Source of the DNA: Bacillota bacterium
GTDB lineage: Bacteria > Bacillota > Clostridia > Acetivibrionales > DTU013
Reading direction: 5' to 3'
NCBI GenBank assembly: GCA_023439545.1
Contig: JAEXNT010000005.1
Span: 1-37,983 of the forward strand
Length of the DNA: 37,983 bases
In this document: piece after piece, positions 17,245 to 26,001 of the stretch
Position numbering within the stretch: the stretch's first letter is position 1
Layout: each line of letters opens with the position of its first letter
Made by a program: the position numbers and the translations under genes
The notes under the pieces: generated by a model
The model's input: the letters and a program-made list of their open reading frames with translations, nothing else
Databases searched by the model: none
What the model was told of the DNA's origin: nothing

Positions 17245-17416
17245 AGTATGCACCTCCCGGCTTATTATGCTCCGTCTCTGCCGTTCTATTCAGACGGACG
17301 GTTACACTGGTCACAATTCCGAATGCAAATGAAAGCGGAAGAAAATTTGTGCCCAATCATACTATTAAGGAATTTAGGAAATAATTAAAGCTATATTATG
17401 GAAGGAGTATTCTGAA

Positions 17417-17902
17417 ATGAGCAACGAGTTAACAATACTATTACTGGCTTATGTCGTGACATTAATACTTCTTCTGCTCCTGGTCCCCAGAAACAGAATC
17501 CGCGAAGCCCTGGTTATTTTCTTTTCCAAACAGCTGCTGACCTGGCTGCTGGGTTTGACGATCTGTCAACTGAAGCTAATAGATTACCCGGTAAGGTCGT
17601 TTCCTTACGCAACAAAATCCAGTTTTGACTTCGAATATTTTATTTATCCCTCGATCTGCGTTTTGTTCAATTTGTATTACCCGGCCGGGAAAAGCCTTTT
17701 GCATATATCTCTGCATTACTTTTTCTACTGCACTTTGTTAACAATATTGGAATTGATATTTGAGAAATATACGGAATTGATAACTTACATCAACTGGACT
17801 TGGTATATGACCTCGATTACCTTGGTTATAACATTCTATCTCTCAAACAAGTTTTATTTTTGGTTTTTCAGACTGGATCGAAAAAGAGTCAGGATCTCGT
17901 AA
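17417..17902 (+). CDS. CBO0543 family integral membrane protein
   Basis: A 161-residue, strongly hydrophobic protein with about five membrane helices. It shows the recognisable CBO0543 landmarks: an RNRIREAL segment after helix 1, FFSKQLLTWLLGL, a YPVRSFPYATKSSFDFEYF stretch, FNLYYP, and FEKYTELITYINWTWY before the last helix. The ATG has GGAAGGAG nine bases upstream. The family is common in spore-forming clostridia and bacilli and its function is unknown. The gene is read divergently from the CotF-like gene and stands alone. Confidence 0.88.
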   Translation: MSNELTILLLAYVVTLILLLLLVPRNRIREALVIFFSKQLLTWLLGLTICQLKLIDYPVRSFPYATKSSFDFEYFIYPSICVLFNLYYPAGKSLLHISLHYFFYCTLLTILELIFEKYTELITYINWTWYMTSITLVITFYLSNKFYFWFFRLDRKRVRIS

Positions 17903-17914
17903 ATGCGGACGAAA

Positions 17915-17964
17915 GCGGCATTCCCCGTATCGGGAAAGCCGCCTTCCGATTGATTACTTTTTTT
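17915..17964 (+). terminator. Hairpin and distal T-run after the CBO0543 gene
   Basis: Stem GCGGC-A-TTCCC paired with GGGAA-A-GCCGC (17915-17925 with 17932-17942), with one internal mismatch. A T7 run follows only 15 bases later (17958-17964), so it is an imperfect terminator. Confidence 0.35.
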
Positions 17965-18000
17965 GTCGTGATGCGCTTATAAGCGGGTCAAGCCGCGTAA

Positions 18001-18909
18001 TCAGATGCCAAGGCTTTCGATCACACTGCGCAGGCTTTCGCGATCCTGGTCTTTCAGCGGGAGAAGCGGAAGCCTGGGGATGCCGCCGGAGAAGCCGCAT
18101 ATATCCATTGCCGCCTTGACGCCGGCCACGCCGTATTTACCGGATATCTTCTGATTGGCGATCAGTATCCCTCGATTCAGCTGCACTGCCTCGTCATATT
18201 TTTTATCGATTATGAGTTGATACAATCTGGTAACGACCTCGGGAACACAATCCGCCAGCGAGATAACACCGCCGGACGCGCCGAGCAGCAGGGCTTCCAT
18301 GAACGTATTGGCAGATCCGGACATCATGGCAAAACCGCTTCCGTAATCATTCAGGAGGTGCTTTTGCATGTCGCCCGACGAATCCTTCATACCTGCGATA
18401 TTCGGGTGCTTTGCGCACTCCTCCACAACGCGGCTGCTGAAGGTAACCGTCCCCGAAAACTGCGGCGCGTGGTACAGCAGGCAGGGCGTGCGTACCGCTG
18501 ATGCTACGTCGGTAAAATAACGTATCAGCACCTCGTCGGTCATCGCCTTTTTAAAATATGACGGGGGCAGCAGAGTTATAAAATCGGCGCCCAGTTCTTC
18601 AGCTATCTGCGCGAATTCTATCGTCTCCTCGGTCGATTCGAATATACTTGCGACCATTGCTGTCTGATCTTTCCTCTTGCCTTCGACAGCCGTCTTTACT
18701 ACCCTTATTTTTTCCTCCATACGAAGGCTCTTGTTCTCTCCGTTCGATCCCAGTATAAGATATCCGTGTACCGGCGAAGCAGCGTACCTGGCCATATTTT
18801 TTTCGAGCTTGTCGGTATTCAGCCTGCCGTCGTCGTCAAAGGGCGTAGTCAGAGGGCAGAAAACTCCCTGCAGCCTTTTATTGATCTTGTTGTTTTCGTT
18901 TTTCTCCAT
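18001..18909 (-). CDS. Dihydrodipicolinate synthase/N-acetylneuraminate lyase family protein
   Basis: A class I aldolase/lyase TIM barrel of 302 residues. The Schiff-base lysine is Lys175 (AGMKDSSGD), the catalytic tyrosine is Tyr146 (LLYHAP), and the pyruvate carboxylate-binding motif is GSNGE (54-58). The C-terminal helices are complete. The ATG has AGGAG with suitable spacing. Because it is paired with an FGGY sugar kinase 78 bases upstream rather than with lysine-synthesis genes, a keto-deoxy sugar acid or related compound is a likelier substrate than aspartate semialdehyde. The family's specificity cannot be settled by motifs alone. Confidence 0.9.
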   Translation of the reverse strand: MEKNENNKINKRLQGVFCPLTTPFDDDGRLNTDKLEKNMARYAASPVHGYLILGSNGENKSLRMEEKIRVVKTAVEGKRKDQTAMVASIFESTEETIEFAQIAEELGADFITLLPPSYFKKAMTDEVLIRYFTDVASAVRTPCLLYHAPQFSGTVTFSSRVVEECAKHPNIAGMKDSSGDMQKHLLNDYGSGFAMMSGSANTFMEALLLGASGGVISLADCVPEVVTRLYQLIIDKKYDEAVQLNRGILIANQKISGKYGVAGVKAAMDICGFSGGIPRLPLLPLKDQDRESLRSVIESLGI

Positions 18910-18987
18910 TTTAATTGATCTCCTGTTCCGATTTAAATCTATATAATATATTTCTGTTTATACATGATCTTGGTCGCTGTTACGGCG

Positions 18988-20313
18988 TCATACCTTTCCG
19001 TTGAGGCCTTGCAGTGCAAGTACGGCATTCCCGAGGATGGGACAATTGTCGACTACTTCGAAATCAAAGCCCTCCATGATCTTTCTTTTGAGGCCGATAA
19101 AAGCTTCGCCGACCATTCCTCCCGTCAGCTTGACATTCCTGTTCAGTTCAAGAAATTCTTCGGCAAGCTTGATTGTGTCAACAATAGGTTCGTGTATGCC
19201 GAGGAGTATGGATGCGAGAAAATCTCTTCTGGAAGCCTGAAGCGTGATGCCTGAAAACGTAGCGGTTCTGGGAGTCAGGCTCTGGCGGTCACCGGCGATA
19301 TAAGGGGCAAAATGGACATTGGAGTTTTTGATGTTTTCGCTGATAACAGCCGGGAACTCGGTATTGAAGAAGGCCTTGTCGTCCATGTCACGGTAGAATT
19401 CCCTGCGGAACCAATCTATCGCAAGCCCGCTCGCCGTGATCGCGAAAATCTGCCACAAGCCGGGCGTCGCTGCCTTGCGCAGGTAATACTTGTCGTTGAC
19501 TACGGCCTTGTCCGATAGAATCGAGACCATTTCGCTGCTTCCCGAAATATCGAGGATATCGCCGGCTTTCGTATTGCCCGCGCCTACCTGTGCAGTCGCC
19601 GCATCATTCGAGCCCAGCGCTACCGATATACCTTCCCGCAGCCCTGTCAGAAGAGCGGCGCGGCCGGTCAGGCGGCCGGCGATCGTTCCGGCCTGCAGTA
19701 TATCGGGCAGCTTATCCCTGGGAATACCGAATGTACCGCAGATCCTGTCGGACCACCGATCTCCCCCCATTGTTTCATACATACCGGTCATAGAGGCATT
19801 GACCGGGTCAGTTGCCCAGCAGCCGGTCAGTCTGTGATAAACATAAGTGTTGAAATGAGCTACCTTATATGCCTTTTCGAACAGCGAGGGTTCATTTTTC
19901 ATCAGCCAGAGAATCGAAGTCACCGAGGCTCCGCCTATGAAGGGCTGGATACCGGTTATGCTCTGGAACTCCTTTGTGCCCATCTCGTCGATAATTTGCT
20001 GTGACTGCCGCTTGCTTCTCCTGTCAAGATGCATTATAACCGGGTAAAGCGCCTCGCCTTCCCTGTCCATCAACGTTACGGAGGGAGAAAATGTGTCGAA
20101 GGATACAAGTTCGATTTCGTCAAGGTACTCCGACAGTCCACTGATCCCGCGGCACATTGCCGAAATAGCGGTATCGGCATCGAGTTCCACCCAGTCCTGG
20201 TTCAGCACCCGGTACTGATATTCAACCTTGAAGGCTTTCACTATCTGCAGGTCCTGTTTGAGCAAAGCTATTTTCAGGGACGATGTCCCAAAATCCATCG
20301 AAAGTATGTACAT
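18988..20313 (-). CDS. FGGY-family carbohydrate kinase
   Basis: A 441-residue ATP-dependent sugar kinase, somewhat shorter than the usual 480-520. The N-terminal phosphate-1 motif is MDFGTSSLKIALL (6-18), followed by the FGGY_N domain. The C-terminal ATPase part includes LDISGSSEMVSIL and LTGGMVGEAFIGLKRKIM, in place of the more usual GGGA adenosine motif. The ATG follows AAGGAGG. It forms a two-gene operon with the DapA-family lyase, suggesting phosphorylation and cleavage of a sugar or sugar acid. The closest biochemical class (xylulose, gluconate, or other) is not clear. Confidence 0.9.
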   Translation of the reverse strand: MYILSMDFGTSSLKIALLKQDLQIVKAFKVEYQYRVLNQDWVELDADTAISAMCRGISGLSEYLDEIELVSFDTFSPSVTLMDREGEALYPVIMHLDRRSKRQSQQIIDEMGTKEFQSITGIQPFIGGASVTSILWLMKNEPSLFEKAYKVAHFNTYVYHRLTGCWATDPVNASMTGMYETMGGDRWSDRICGTFGIPRDKLPDILQAGTIAGRLTGRAALLTGLREGISVALGSNDAATAQVGAGNTKAGDILDISGSSEMVSILSDKAVVNDKYYLRKAATPGLWQIFAITASGLAIDWFRREFYRDMDDKAFFNTEFPAVISENIKNSNVHFAPYIAGDRQSLTPRTATFSGITLQASRRDFLASILLGIHEPIVDTIKLAEEFLELNRNVKLTGGMVGEAFIGLKRKIMEGFDFEVVDNCPILGNAVLALQGLNGKV

Positions 20314-20340
20314 AAAGAGCCTCCTTTTGCTTTAACGTCA

Positions 20341-20386
20341 GAAGGGGACATACCTTTTAAAAAGGTATTTGAAGGTGTGTCCTCTT
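20341..20386. repeat. REP-like palindrome with perfect 19-bp core
   Basis: The core ATACCTTTT-A-AAAAGGTAT (20350-20368) is a perfect inverted repeat with a one-base centre. Overlapping this, GGGGACATACC and GGTGTGTCCTC pair as a longer imperfect hairpin. It shares the GGGACA/TGTCC theme with 14193-14231. It could also act as an operator for the kinase gene 30 bases away. Confidence 0.5.
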
Positions 20387-20589
20387 GCATTATATTAGGT
20401 TATCCCGGATCGGGTGCTTCATATCCGCATGCGATATAACCCGGCCGGGCCATTTTATTTATTCTGCATTAATTTTATTAATCCTGCAATAGTTATGTTA
20501 ACTTTTTTTGCATTTATACCTTTATATTTTAACAGGCAAGCACGGCTGCAATTTATATTTCCCTGGCATGTCCTACTAATCCTTTTATA
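20387..20589. other. Divergent intergenic region between kinase and MarR genes
   Basis: An AT-rich stretch without genes. It contains a short CGCATGCG palindrome (near 20431) and CCCGGCCGGG (near 20441), and should hold the promoter of the kinase-lyase pair, which I could not place with confidence. Confidence 0.4.
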
Positions 20590-20618
20590 TTGACAAATTT
20601 TTTCAAGCGTAGTATTTT
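20590..20618 (+). promoter_or_regulatory. Sigma-A promoter of the marR-ABC exporter operon
   Basis: A perfect TTGACA (20590-20595), a 17-base spacer and TATTTT (20613-20618). The expected transcription start is about 20625, immediately before the palindromic operator. Confidence 0.85.
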
Positions 20619-20629
20619 AGAAGTAAATA

Positions 20630-20643
20630 GTTGCGTACGCAAC
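20630..20643. promoter_or_regulatory. MarR operator (14-bp perfect palindrome)
   Basis: GTTGCGTACGCAAC is identical to its reverse complement and lies 12 bases after the -10 hexamer and seven bases before the marR ribosome binding site. Position and form are those of an autoregulatory MarR site: a bound dimer would block transcription start. Confidence 0.8.
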
Positions 20644-20660
20644 CATATTGGAGGCATGGA

Positions 20661-21122
20661 ATGGGAGCGTTAATGAAATATATAAACCGCGTCTCGCGCT
20701 GCTCGATACTGTTTAAAAGCGGAAAACTCGAGCACGAAGGCCTCAATGCCTATCAACACGTATATATCAGGAATATCTGCCGGGAGCCCGGCATTTCACA
20801 GGATTGTCTGGCAAAATCGATCTATGTCAATAAAAGCAGCGTAACCCGCCAGCTCGCGCTGCTTGAGCAGAACGGCTTCATTTACAGGACCCCCGGCGAT
20901 AAGGACAAACGGGTCATGCAGGTCTTCCCCACTCAAAAAGCTCTCGATATACTGCCCAAAGTGAAAAGGCTGTCCGCCGAATGGGAGAATTTCATCACGG
21001 CCGGCCTTACAGAAGAGGAGCGCAGTTCCTTCGTGTCGATCCTCGAACGCATAATGGCAAAGGCGGCGGAAAAGGTGAACGAGGAGATTTATAAGGAAGA
21101 AAAGGAAGACGACGAATGGTAA
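20661..21122 (+). CDS. MarR family transcriptional regulator
   Basis: A 153-residue winged-helix repressor. The DNA-binding core is visible as EPGISQDCLAKSIYVNKSSV (recognition region) followed by TRQLALLEQNGFIYRTP and the wing GDKDKRVMQV. Helices for dimerisation flank it at both ends. The open frame extends upstream to a TTG inside the operator, but the ATG at 20661 with GGAGG six bases before it is the clear start. The stop overlaps the first ABC gene by seven bases. It very likely represses its own operon until a drug or other ligand binds. Confidence 0.95.
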   Translation: MGALMKYINRVSRCSILFKSGKLEHEGLNAYQHVYIRNICREPGISQDCLAKSIYVNKSSVTRQLALLEQNGFIYRTPGDKDKRVMQVFPTQKALDILPKVKRLSAEWENFITAGLTEEERSSFVSILERIMAKAAEKVNEEIYKEEKEDDEW

Positions 21123-22840
21123 AAATACTGACCTATGTAAAGCCCTACATACCCAGGATGGTACTGGGGCTCATAATCAAATTCACCGGCACTATAATGG
21201 ACCTATTGCTGCCATGGATCCTTTCCTATACTATCGACGAGATAGTGCCGCGGAAAGACGTGACTCTCGTCTTCATATGGGGCTTGATGATGATACTGTG
21301 CGCGATAGCGGCGCTCGTCACCAATATCGTTGCAAACAGGATGGCTTCAAAGGTGGCAAGGGACACGACCCGGGCCATACGCCACGACCTTTTCGAAAGA
21401 ATATCGTTCCTTTCCTGCAGACAGGTTGACGAATTTACGATACCTTCACTGGAATCAAGGCTCACTTCGGATACCTACAACATACATCAGATGATCGGCA
21501 TGATGCAGCGTCTCGGCGTCCGCGCTCCGATACTGCTGCTTGGCGGCGTCATTATAACGCTTATGCTCGAACCCGTATTGTCGCTGATAATGATACTGAC
21601 CCTTCCGTTCATCGGGCTGCTCGTATATCTTGTGTCCAAAAAGAGCATACCGCTCTACACCTCGCTGCAGCGCTCCGTCGATGTGCTCGTGAGAACCGTA
21701 CGCGAGAACATAACCGGTATCCGCGTTATTAAAGCTCTGTCCAAAACGGAATATGAAAAGAACCGCTTCTTCGACGTAAATACGAACGTTGTCAAAAATG
21801 AGAAAAAAGCCGGCGTTACAATGGCGCTCACCAATCCGGCAATGAACCTGCTGCTGAACCTGGGCCTCACCCTTGTAATCCTCGCGGGCGCATACAGGAT
21901 CAATGCCGGGCTGACCCAGTCCGGCGAGATCATAGCATTTCTGACATATTTCACGCTTATATCCAATGCGATGCTCTCAGTTACGCGCATGTTCGTCATT
22001 TATTCAAAGGGCAGCGCCTCTGCCGAAAGGATCCGCCAGGTACTCGAGACTCCCGAGGATCTCGCCCTTGTTCACGAAAACCACGTGGACAATGGGTACC
22101 ATATAACATTCGAAAACGTATCCTTCAAATATCATAAGAGTGATAACAATAAAAACTGCATTGAAGACATCAGCTTCGCGCTTAAAAAGGGCGAAACGCT
22201 GGGTATCATCGGCGCCACAGGCAGCGGCAAAAGCACGATCATCCGACTGCTGCTGCGCCTGTATGATCCGGACGAAGGGCGGATACGAATATCCGGCGAC
22301 GACGTTCGCAGCATTCCGGCAAAGGAGCTGCATACTAAATTCGGCGTAGTATTCCAGAATGATTTCCTGTACGCCGATACGATCGATTCCAATATAGCTT
22401 TCGGGCGCGAGCTTGACGAGGAGCATATGCAACTTGCGACAAGCTGCGCACAGGCCAGGGAATTCATAGACGCTCTGCCGGAAGGACGCCGGCATATGCT
22501 CACTATGAAAAGCTCGAACCTTAGCGGCGGTCAGAAGCAGAGGGTTCTTATTTCACGTGCGCTCGCTGCGAAGCCTGAAATACTTATCCTTGACGATTCC
22601 TCGAGCGCTTTGGATTACAAAACCGACTCCCTATTGAGAAAGGCGCTCGCTAAGGACTTCAGCGAAACCACAACTATAATTATCGCACAGCGTGCAAGCT
22701 CGATAATGCATGCCGACCACATACTCATCCTTGAAGACGGCAGGACCCTCGGGTACGGGACTCATGAGGAACTGCTCGTAAGCTGCGACATATATCGGGA
22801 GATCTGCACCTCGCAGATGGGAGGTGGAGCTATTGCCTGA
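21116..22840 (+). CDS. ABC half-exporter with degenerate catalytic site (heterodimer subunit 1)
   Basis: A 574-residue half-transporter: six membrane helices (about 15-310), then the nucleotide-binding domain with Walker A GATGSGKS, Q-loop FQND, signature LSGGQKQR and Walker B ILILDDSSSALD. The catalytic glutamate after Walker B is replaced by aspartate (DDS instead of DEA), and the switch histidine is glutamine (IIIAQRASS instead of IAHRLS). These two changes are the mark of the degenerate-site subunit in heterodimeric exporters such as TM287/288, BmrCD and LmrCD. The gene overlaps marR and the second ABC gene, so all three are co-translated. It is a probable multidrug exporter. Confidence 0.95.
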   Translation: MVKILTYVKPYIPRMVLGLIIKFTGTIMDLLLPWILSYTIDEIVPRKDVTLVFIWGLMMILCAIAALVTNIVANRMASKVARDTTRAIRHDLFERISFLSCRQVDEFTIPSLESRLTSDTYNIHQMIGMMQRLGVRAPILLLGGVIITLMLEPVLSLIMILTLPFIGLLVYLVSKKSIPLYTSLQRSVDVLVRTVRENITGIRVIKALSKTEYEKNRFFDVNTNVVKNEKKAGVTMALTNPAMNLLLNLGLTLVILAGAYRINAGLTQSGEIIAFLTYFTLISNAMLSVTRMFVIYSKGSASAERIRQVLETPEDLALVHENHVDNGYHITFENVSFKYHKSDNNKNCIEDISFALKKGETLGIIGATGSGKSTIIRLLLRLYDPDEGRIRISGDDVRSIPAKELHTKFGVVFQNDFLYADTIDSNIAFGRELDEEHMQLATSCAQAREFIDALPEGRRHMLTMKSSNLSGGQKQRVLISRALAAKPEILILDDSSSALDYKTDSLLRKALAKDFSETTTIIIAQRASSIMHADHILILEDGRTLGYGTHEELLVSCDIYREICTSQMGGGAIA

Positions 22841-24596
22841 GAAGCAGAAGGTGACCTTCAAAGAAAGCAAAAAGATCATGATGAGGCTGTGGAAGTACCT
22901 GTACCGGTATAAGTGGCTCGGGCTGCTGGCTATCGTACTTTCAGTCTCCAGTAACCTGTTGGCGCTCGTCGGCCCGATGCTTTCAGGCTATGCCATCGAC
23001 GCCATAGGAATAAAAGCCGGTATGGCGCAATTCGGAAAGGTGTTTTACTACTGCGTGCTGATGGTGGTCTTTTATATTTTTTCATCAATACTTTCATATG
23101 TACTGTCCGTCCTGATGATAAACCTCAGCCAAAAAGTCGTCTTCCAGATGCGCGGCGATGTTTTCAACAAACTGGCGGAGCTGCCGGTGCGGTATTTTGA
23201 CAGCCACCAGACGGGAGAGATCATCAGCCGCATACAGTATGACATCGACACAGTGAACGCTTCGCTCTCGACCGACCTGCTGCAGATTTTCACAAGCATC
23301 ATTACGGTCGTAGGCTCGCTTGCCATGATGCTCCTGATATCACCGGTGCTGGTGCTCGTATTTGTCGTCACCATACCCATTTCGATCATACTTACGAAGT
23401 ACATGACGGGCAAGGTTCGTCCCCTGTTCAGGAAACGTTCCGCAAAGCTCGGCGAGCTGAACGGCTTTGTGGAGGAGATCATATCGGGACAGAAAACGAT
23501 AAAGGTCTACAACCAGGAGCAATCGACAATACGCCGTTTTGACGCAAAAAACACCGAAGCAGTCGACAGCTACTACAACGCAGATTATTACGGAAGCATG
23601 ACGGGACCTTCCGTCAATTTTATAAACAACCTTTCATTGGCCCTGATCAGTGTGTTCGGAGCGCTGCTGTACCTGTTCGGCCGCCTGACGATAGGCAGCC
23701 TTTCGTCCTTCGTGCTTTATTCGCGCAAATTTTCCGGGCCGATCAACGAGACTGCCAATATCATAAGCGAACTTCAGTCTTCCTTTGCGGCGGCAGAGCG
23801 TATCTTCCGCCTTATAGACGAAGAACCGGAGCCGAGGGACGCCGAGGGCGCAATAGTACTCAAGGATATAAAGGGAGAAGTTGAAATAGACGACGTCGAT
23901 TTCGGCTATACACCCGGAAGGCCTGTTATCCGCGACCTCGACATAAAGGCCGGGCAGGGCAGCCTTGTTGCCGTCGTAGGACCGACCGGCGCCGGCAAGA
24001 CTACGATCATCAACCTTCTGATGCGCTTCTACGACCCGGACAGCGGGACAATAAGAATAGACGGCAGCAATATCCGCGAAGTCACGCGCAAGAGCCTGCG
24101 GTTGTCTTATTCCATGGTACTGCAGGATACCTGGCTTTTCTACGGGACGATCTACGAAAACATCGCCTACGGCAAAAAGGGAGCTACTCTCGATGAAGTG
24201 ATAGAAGTGGCCAAAGCCGCAAGGATCCACAATTACATCATGCAGCTGCCGGACGGCTACGATACCATCCTCAGCGACGACGGCATCAACATCTCACAGG
24301 GACAGAAGCAGCTTCTCACTATCGCAAGGGCGATGCTGCTCGATTCCAAAATGCTTATACTCGACGAGGCAACCTCCAACGTCGATACACGTACGGAACA
24401 ACAGATACAGAAAGCGATGCGCAGGCTGATGCAGGGCAGAACCTGCTTTGTCATCGCACACCGCCTGTCAACGATTCAGAACGCCGATACGATCCTTGTA
24501 GTGAAGGATGGCAGAATCGTGGAACAGGGCAGCCATCAAGATCTCATGCAACAGAACCGCGTCTACGCGGAACTGTACAATTCACAGTTCCAGTAG
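22833..24596 (+). CDS. ABC half-exporter, catalytically competent subunit (heterodimer subunit 2)
   Basis: A 587-residue half-transporter with six membrane helices and a nucleotide-binding domain containing Walker A GPTGAGKT, Walker B MLILDEATSNVD with the catalytic glutamate, and H-loop VIAHRLSTI. The signature is ISQGQKQ rather than LSGGQ, the usual counterpart change in this partner. A GTG lies at 22824 but overlaps the ribosome binding site. The TTG at 22833, eight bases after GGAGG, is the better start and overlaps the previous gene by eight bases. With the preceding subunit it should form one heterodimeric exporter with one active and one degenerate ATP site. Confidence 0.94.
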   Translation: MPEKQKVTFKESKKIMMRLWKYLYRYKWLGLLAIVLSVSSNLLALVGPMLSGYAIDAIGIKAGMAQFGKVFYYCVLMVVFYIFSSILSYVLSVLMINLSQKVVFQMRGDVFNKLAELPVRYFDSHQTGEIISRIQYDIDTVNASLSTDLLQIFTSIITVVGSLAMMLLISPVLVLVFVVTIPISIILTKYMTGKVRPLFRKRSAKLGELNGFVEEIISGQKTIKVYNQEQSTIRRFDAKNTEAVDSYYNADYYGSMTGPSVNFINNLSLALISVFGALLYLFGRLTIGSLSSFVLYSRKFSGPINETANIISELQSSFAAAERIFRLIDEEPEPRDAEGAIVLKDIKGEVEIDDVDFGYTPGRPVIRDLDIKAGQGSLVAVVGPTGAGKTTIINLLMRFYDPDSGTIRIDGSNIREVTRKSLRLSYSMVLQDTWLFYGTIYENIAYGKKGATLDEVIEVAKAARIHNYIMQLPDGYDTILSDDGINISQGQKQLLTIARAMLLDSKMLILDEATSNVDTRTEQQIQKAMRRLMQGRTCFVIAHRLSTIQNADTILVVKDGRIVEQGSHQDLMQQNRVYAELYNSQFQ

Positions 24597-24693
24597 CACA
24601 TATTGACTATCGAGGTCGCTCGTCTGCCCGGCACGGTTTATCGATTATTCCTGACCCAAGCAACGTAAAATGGCTGCTCTCGGATAAGCAATA

Positions 24694-24852
24694 TCAGCTC
24701 GGGTCGTTTTCATCCAGGTAGACCCTGGTTACGCGGGTACTGTTGCCCGATCTGATATCCTTTCTTGACGCTTTCTCCCCGAACTTCCTGTCGTTGTATC
24801 CGGGAGCCACCGTCGGCTCCTTTGGCCTGTCATTGTTCTTCCTTTTATCCAT
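24694..24852 (-). CDS. Small basic hypothetical protein (52 aa)
   Basis: A 52-codon ATG frame with AAAGG about ten bases upstream. The product is hydrophilic and charged throughout (MDKRKNNDRPKEP at the start, RVTRVYLDENDPS at the end), without cysteine, signal peptide or membrane helix. Small basic proteins of this kind in spore formers are sometimes spore-associated, but I do not recognise a family. The frame lies alone between the exporter operon and the nuclease gene. Support comes from the start site and composition only. Confidence 0.5.
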   Translation of the reverse strand: MDKRKNNDRPKEPTVAPGYNDRKFGEKASRKDIRSGNSTRVTRVYLDENDPS

Positions 24853-24984
24853 AAAACCGCATCCTTTTATCACAGCTGTAAGGCTATTTCTTTTTTCACT
24901 TCCCTATTCTTTGTATTTTTAAAAAGGAAATACGGCGTCTTTCGATTAATATTCATATCGATATCTCTGCAAGGGTATTTCATA

Positions 24985-25752
24985 TCATTTGAACACATCG
25001 TCCAATTTAACGGACAGGCCCGGGAATATGAAGGATTCGGCAGTATCATCATCTTTTGCATCGAATGATCTCATACTAGTTGCATTTTTATCTTTGAACT
25101 GATAAATGAACATTGTTTTATACCTGGGATATACTACCCAATATTCCTTTACACCGGTTTTCATATACAGATTATGCTTTTTGAACAGGTCTTTCTGTAA
25201 GGCGCCGCCTGATACAATTTCCAGTACCAGCGCAGGAACGCCCATATAATAGCCGTCCTCTCCCAGATTCTCCTCCAGATCGCAAATGACCATCAGATCG
25301 GGCTGGACTACGTTTATATCCTTATCGTTTCTTTTAAGGGTAATATCGTAGGGAGCAACCATAGGCCTGCATTTTTTCCCTTTAAACCAGTCGTAAAAGC
25401 TTCCGAAAAGCTCGGTCAAAGCTGTCTGATGCGGAGTTTTAGGCGATGCCAGCGCATAAATCTCGCCGTCAATATATTCATACCTGGCTTCCTCGTTGTC
25501 CTTCGTGAGCTTAAGAAATTCATCAAAGCTGGCTTTACGGCCAATCTCTTCACATTCCGGCTCGAAAGCATGGTAATCCGCCGCTTCTTCTCTAATAGCG
25601 TTATCCATGATCTCCTTCTGGTGCAGAATGTTATCGCCGGCGGTCAGCCTTGCGACTTCCGTTCCATTTTTCGTAATGATGATATCCTCTTTTCCCGCAA
25701 GAATAAGATATCTGCCGAAATTGTTCTGTATCTCCGTGGAACTGACCCTTAT
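24985..25752 (-). CDS. Phd/YefM-like antitoxin domain fused to Uma2-family nuclease, probable ATA start
   Basis: The C-terminal 200 residues are a Uma2 (DUF820) PD-(D/E)xK nuclease-like domain: RYEYIDGEIY, VQPDLMVI with the catalytic Asp, LVLEIVS with the Glu, and GVKEYWVVYP. An internal ATG at 25608 would give only this part (207 residues), but it has no good ribosome binding site. The frame stays open for 48 codons upstream, encoding RVSSTEIQNNFGRYL, then DIIITKNGTEVARLTAG, a clear Phd/YefM-type antitoxin fold. No ATG, GTG or TTG starts that segment. The only codon behind a good site is ATA at 25752, seven bases after GGAGG. Either ATA is used, or the start codon has mutated. Full length from ATA is 255 residues. 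Confidence 0.82.
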   Translation of the reverse strand: MRVSSTEIQNNFGRYLILAGKEDIIITKNGTEVARLTAGDNILHQKEIMDNAIREEAADYHAFEPECEEIGRKASFDEFLKLTKDNEEARYEYIDGEIYALASPKTPHQTALTELFGSFYDWFKGKKCRPMVAPYDITLKRNDKDINVVQPDLMVICDLEENLGEDGYYMGVPALVLEIVSGGALQKDLFKKHNLYMKTGVKEYWVVYPRYKTMFIYQFKDKNATSMRSFDAKDDDTAESFIFPGLSVKLDDVFK

Positions 25753-26001
25753 GCCAACACCTCCATTGTTAGTTAAATTGGCTAATTTAGCTATGATTAT
25801 ATTGTATAACTAAGTAAAGACGCTTTCAATCATAATCTATAATTTCCCATTTTATTCAAACAAGCGTTAATCACATTGCCTAACCTGGCCGGCTAATGTA
25901 AAATATTCCTTGAAAACAATTTGTCACCGGATACGTAAATATAATCAATACCGCAGTTCTTTATGAAGGCGATTGACTATTATTCTTCCGAAGGAGTTCT
26001 T

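Noticed and set aside
20029..20439. 136-codon plus-strand frame across the kinase start and the palindrome
   Set aside because: Mostly antisense to the FGGY kinase; no initiation site or motif.
25603..25608. ATG at 25608 as the true start of the Uma2 gene
   Set aside because: It would discard an in-frame antitoxin-like domain with clear motifs, and it lacks the strong GGAGG seen before the ATA at 25752.
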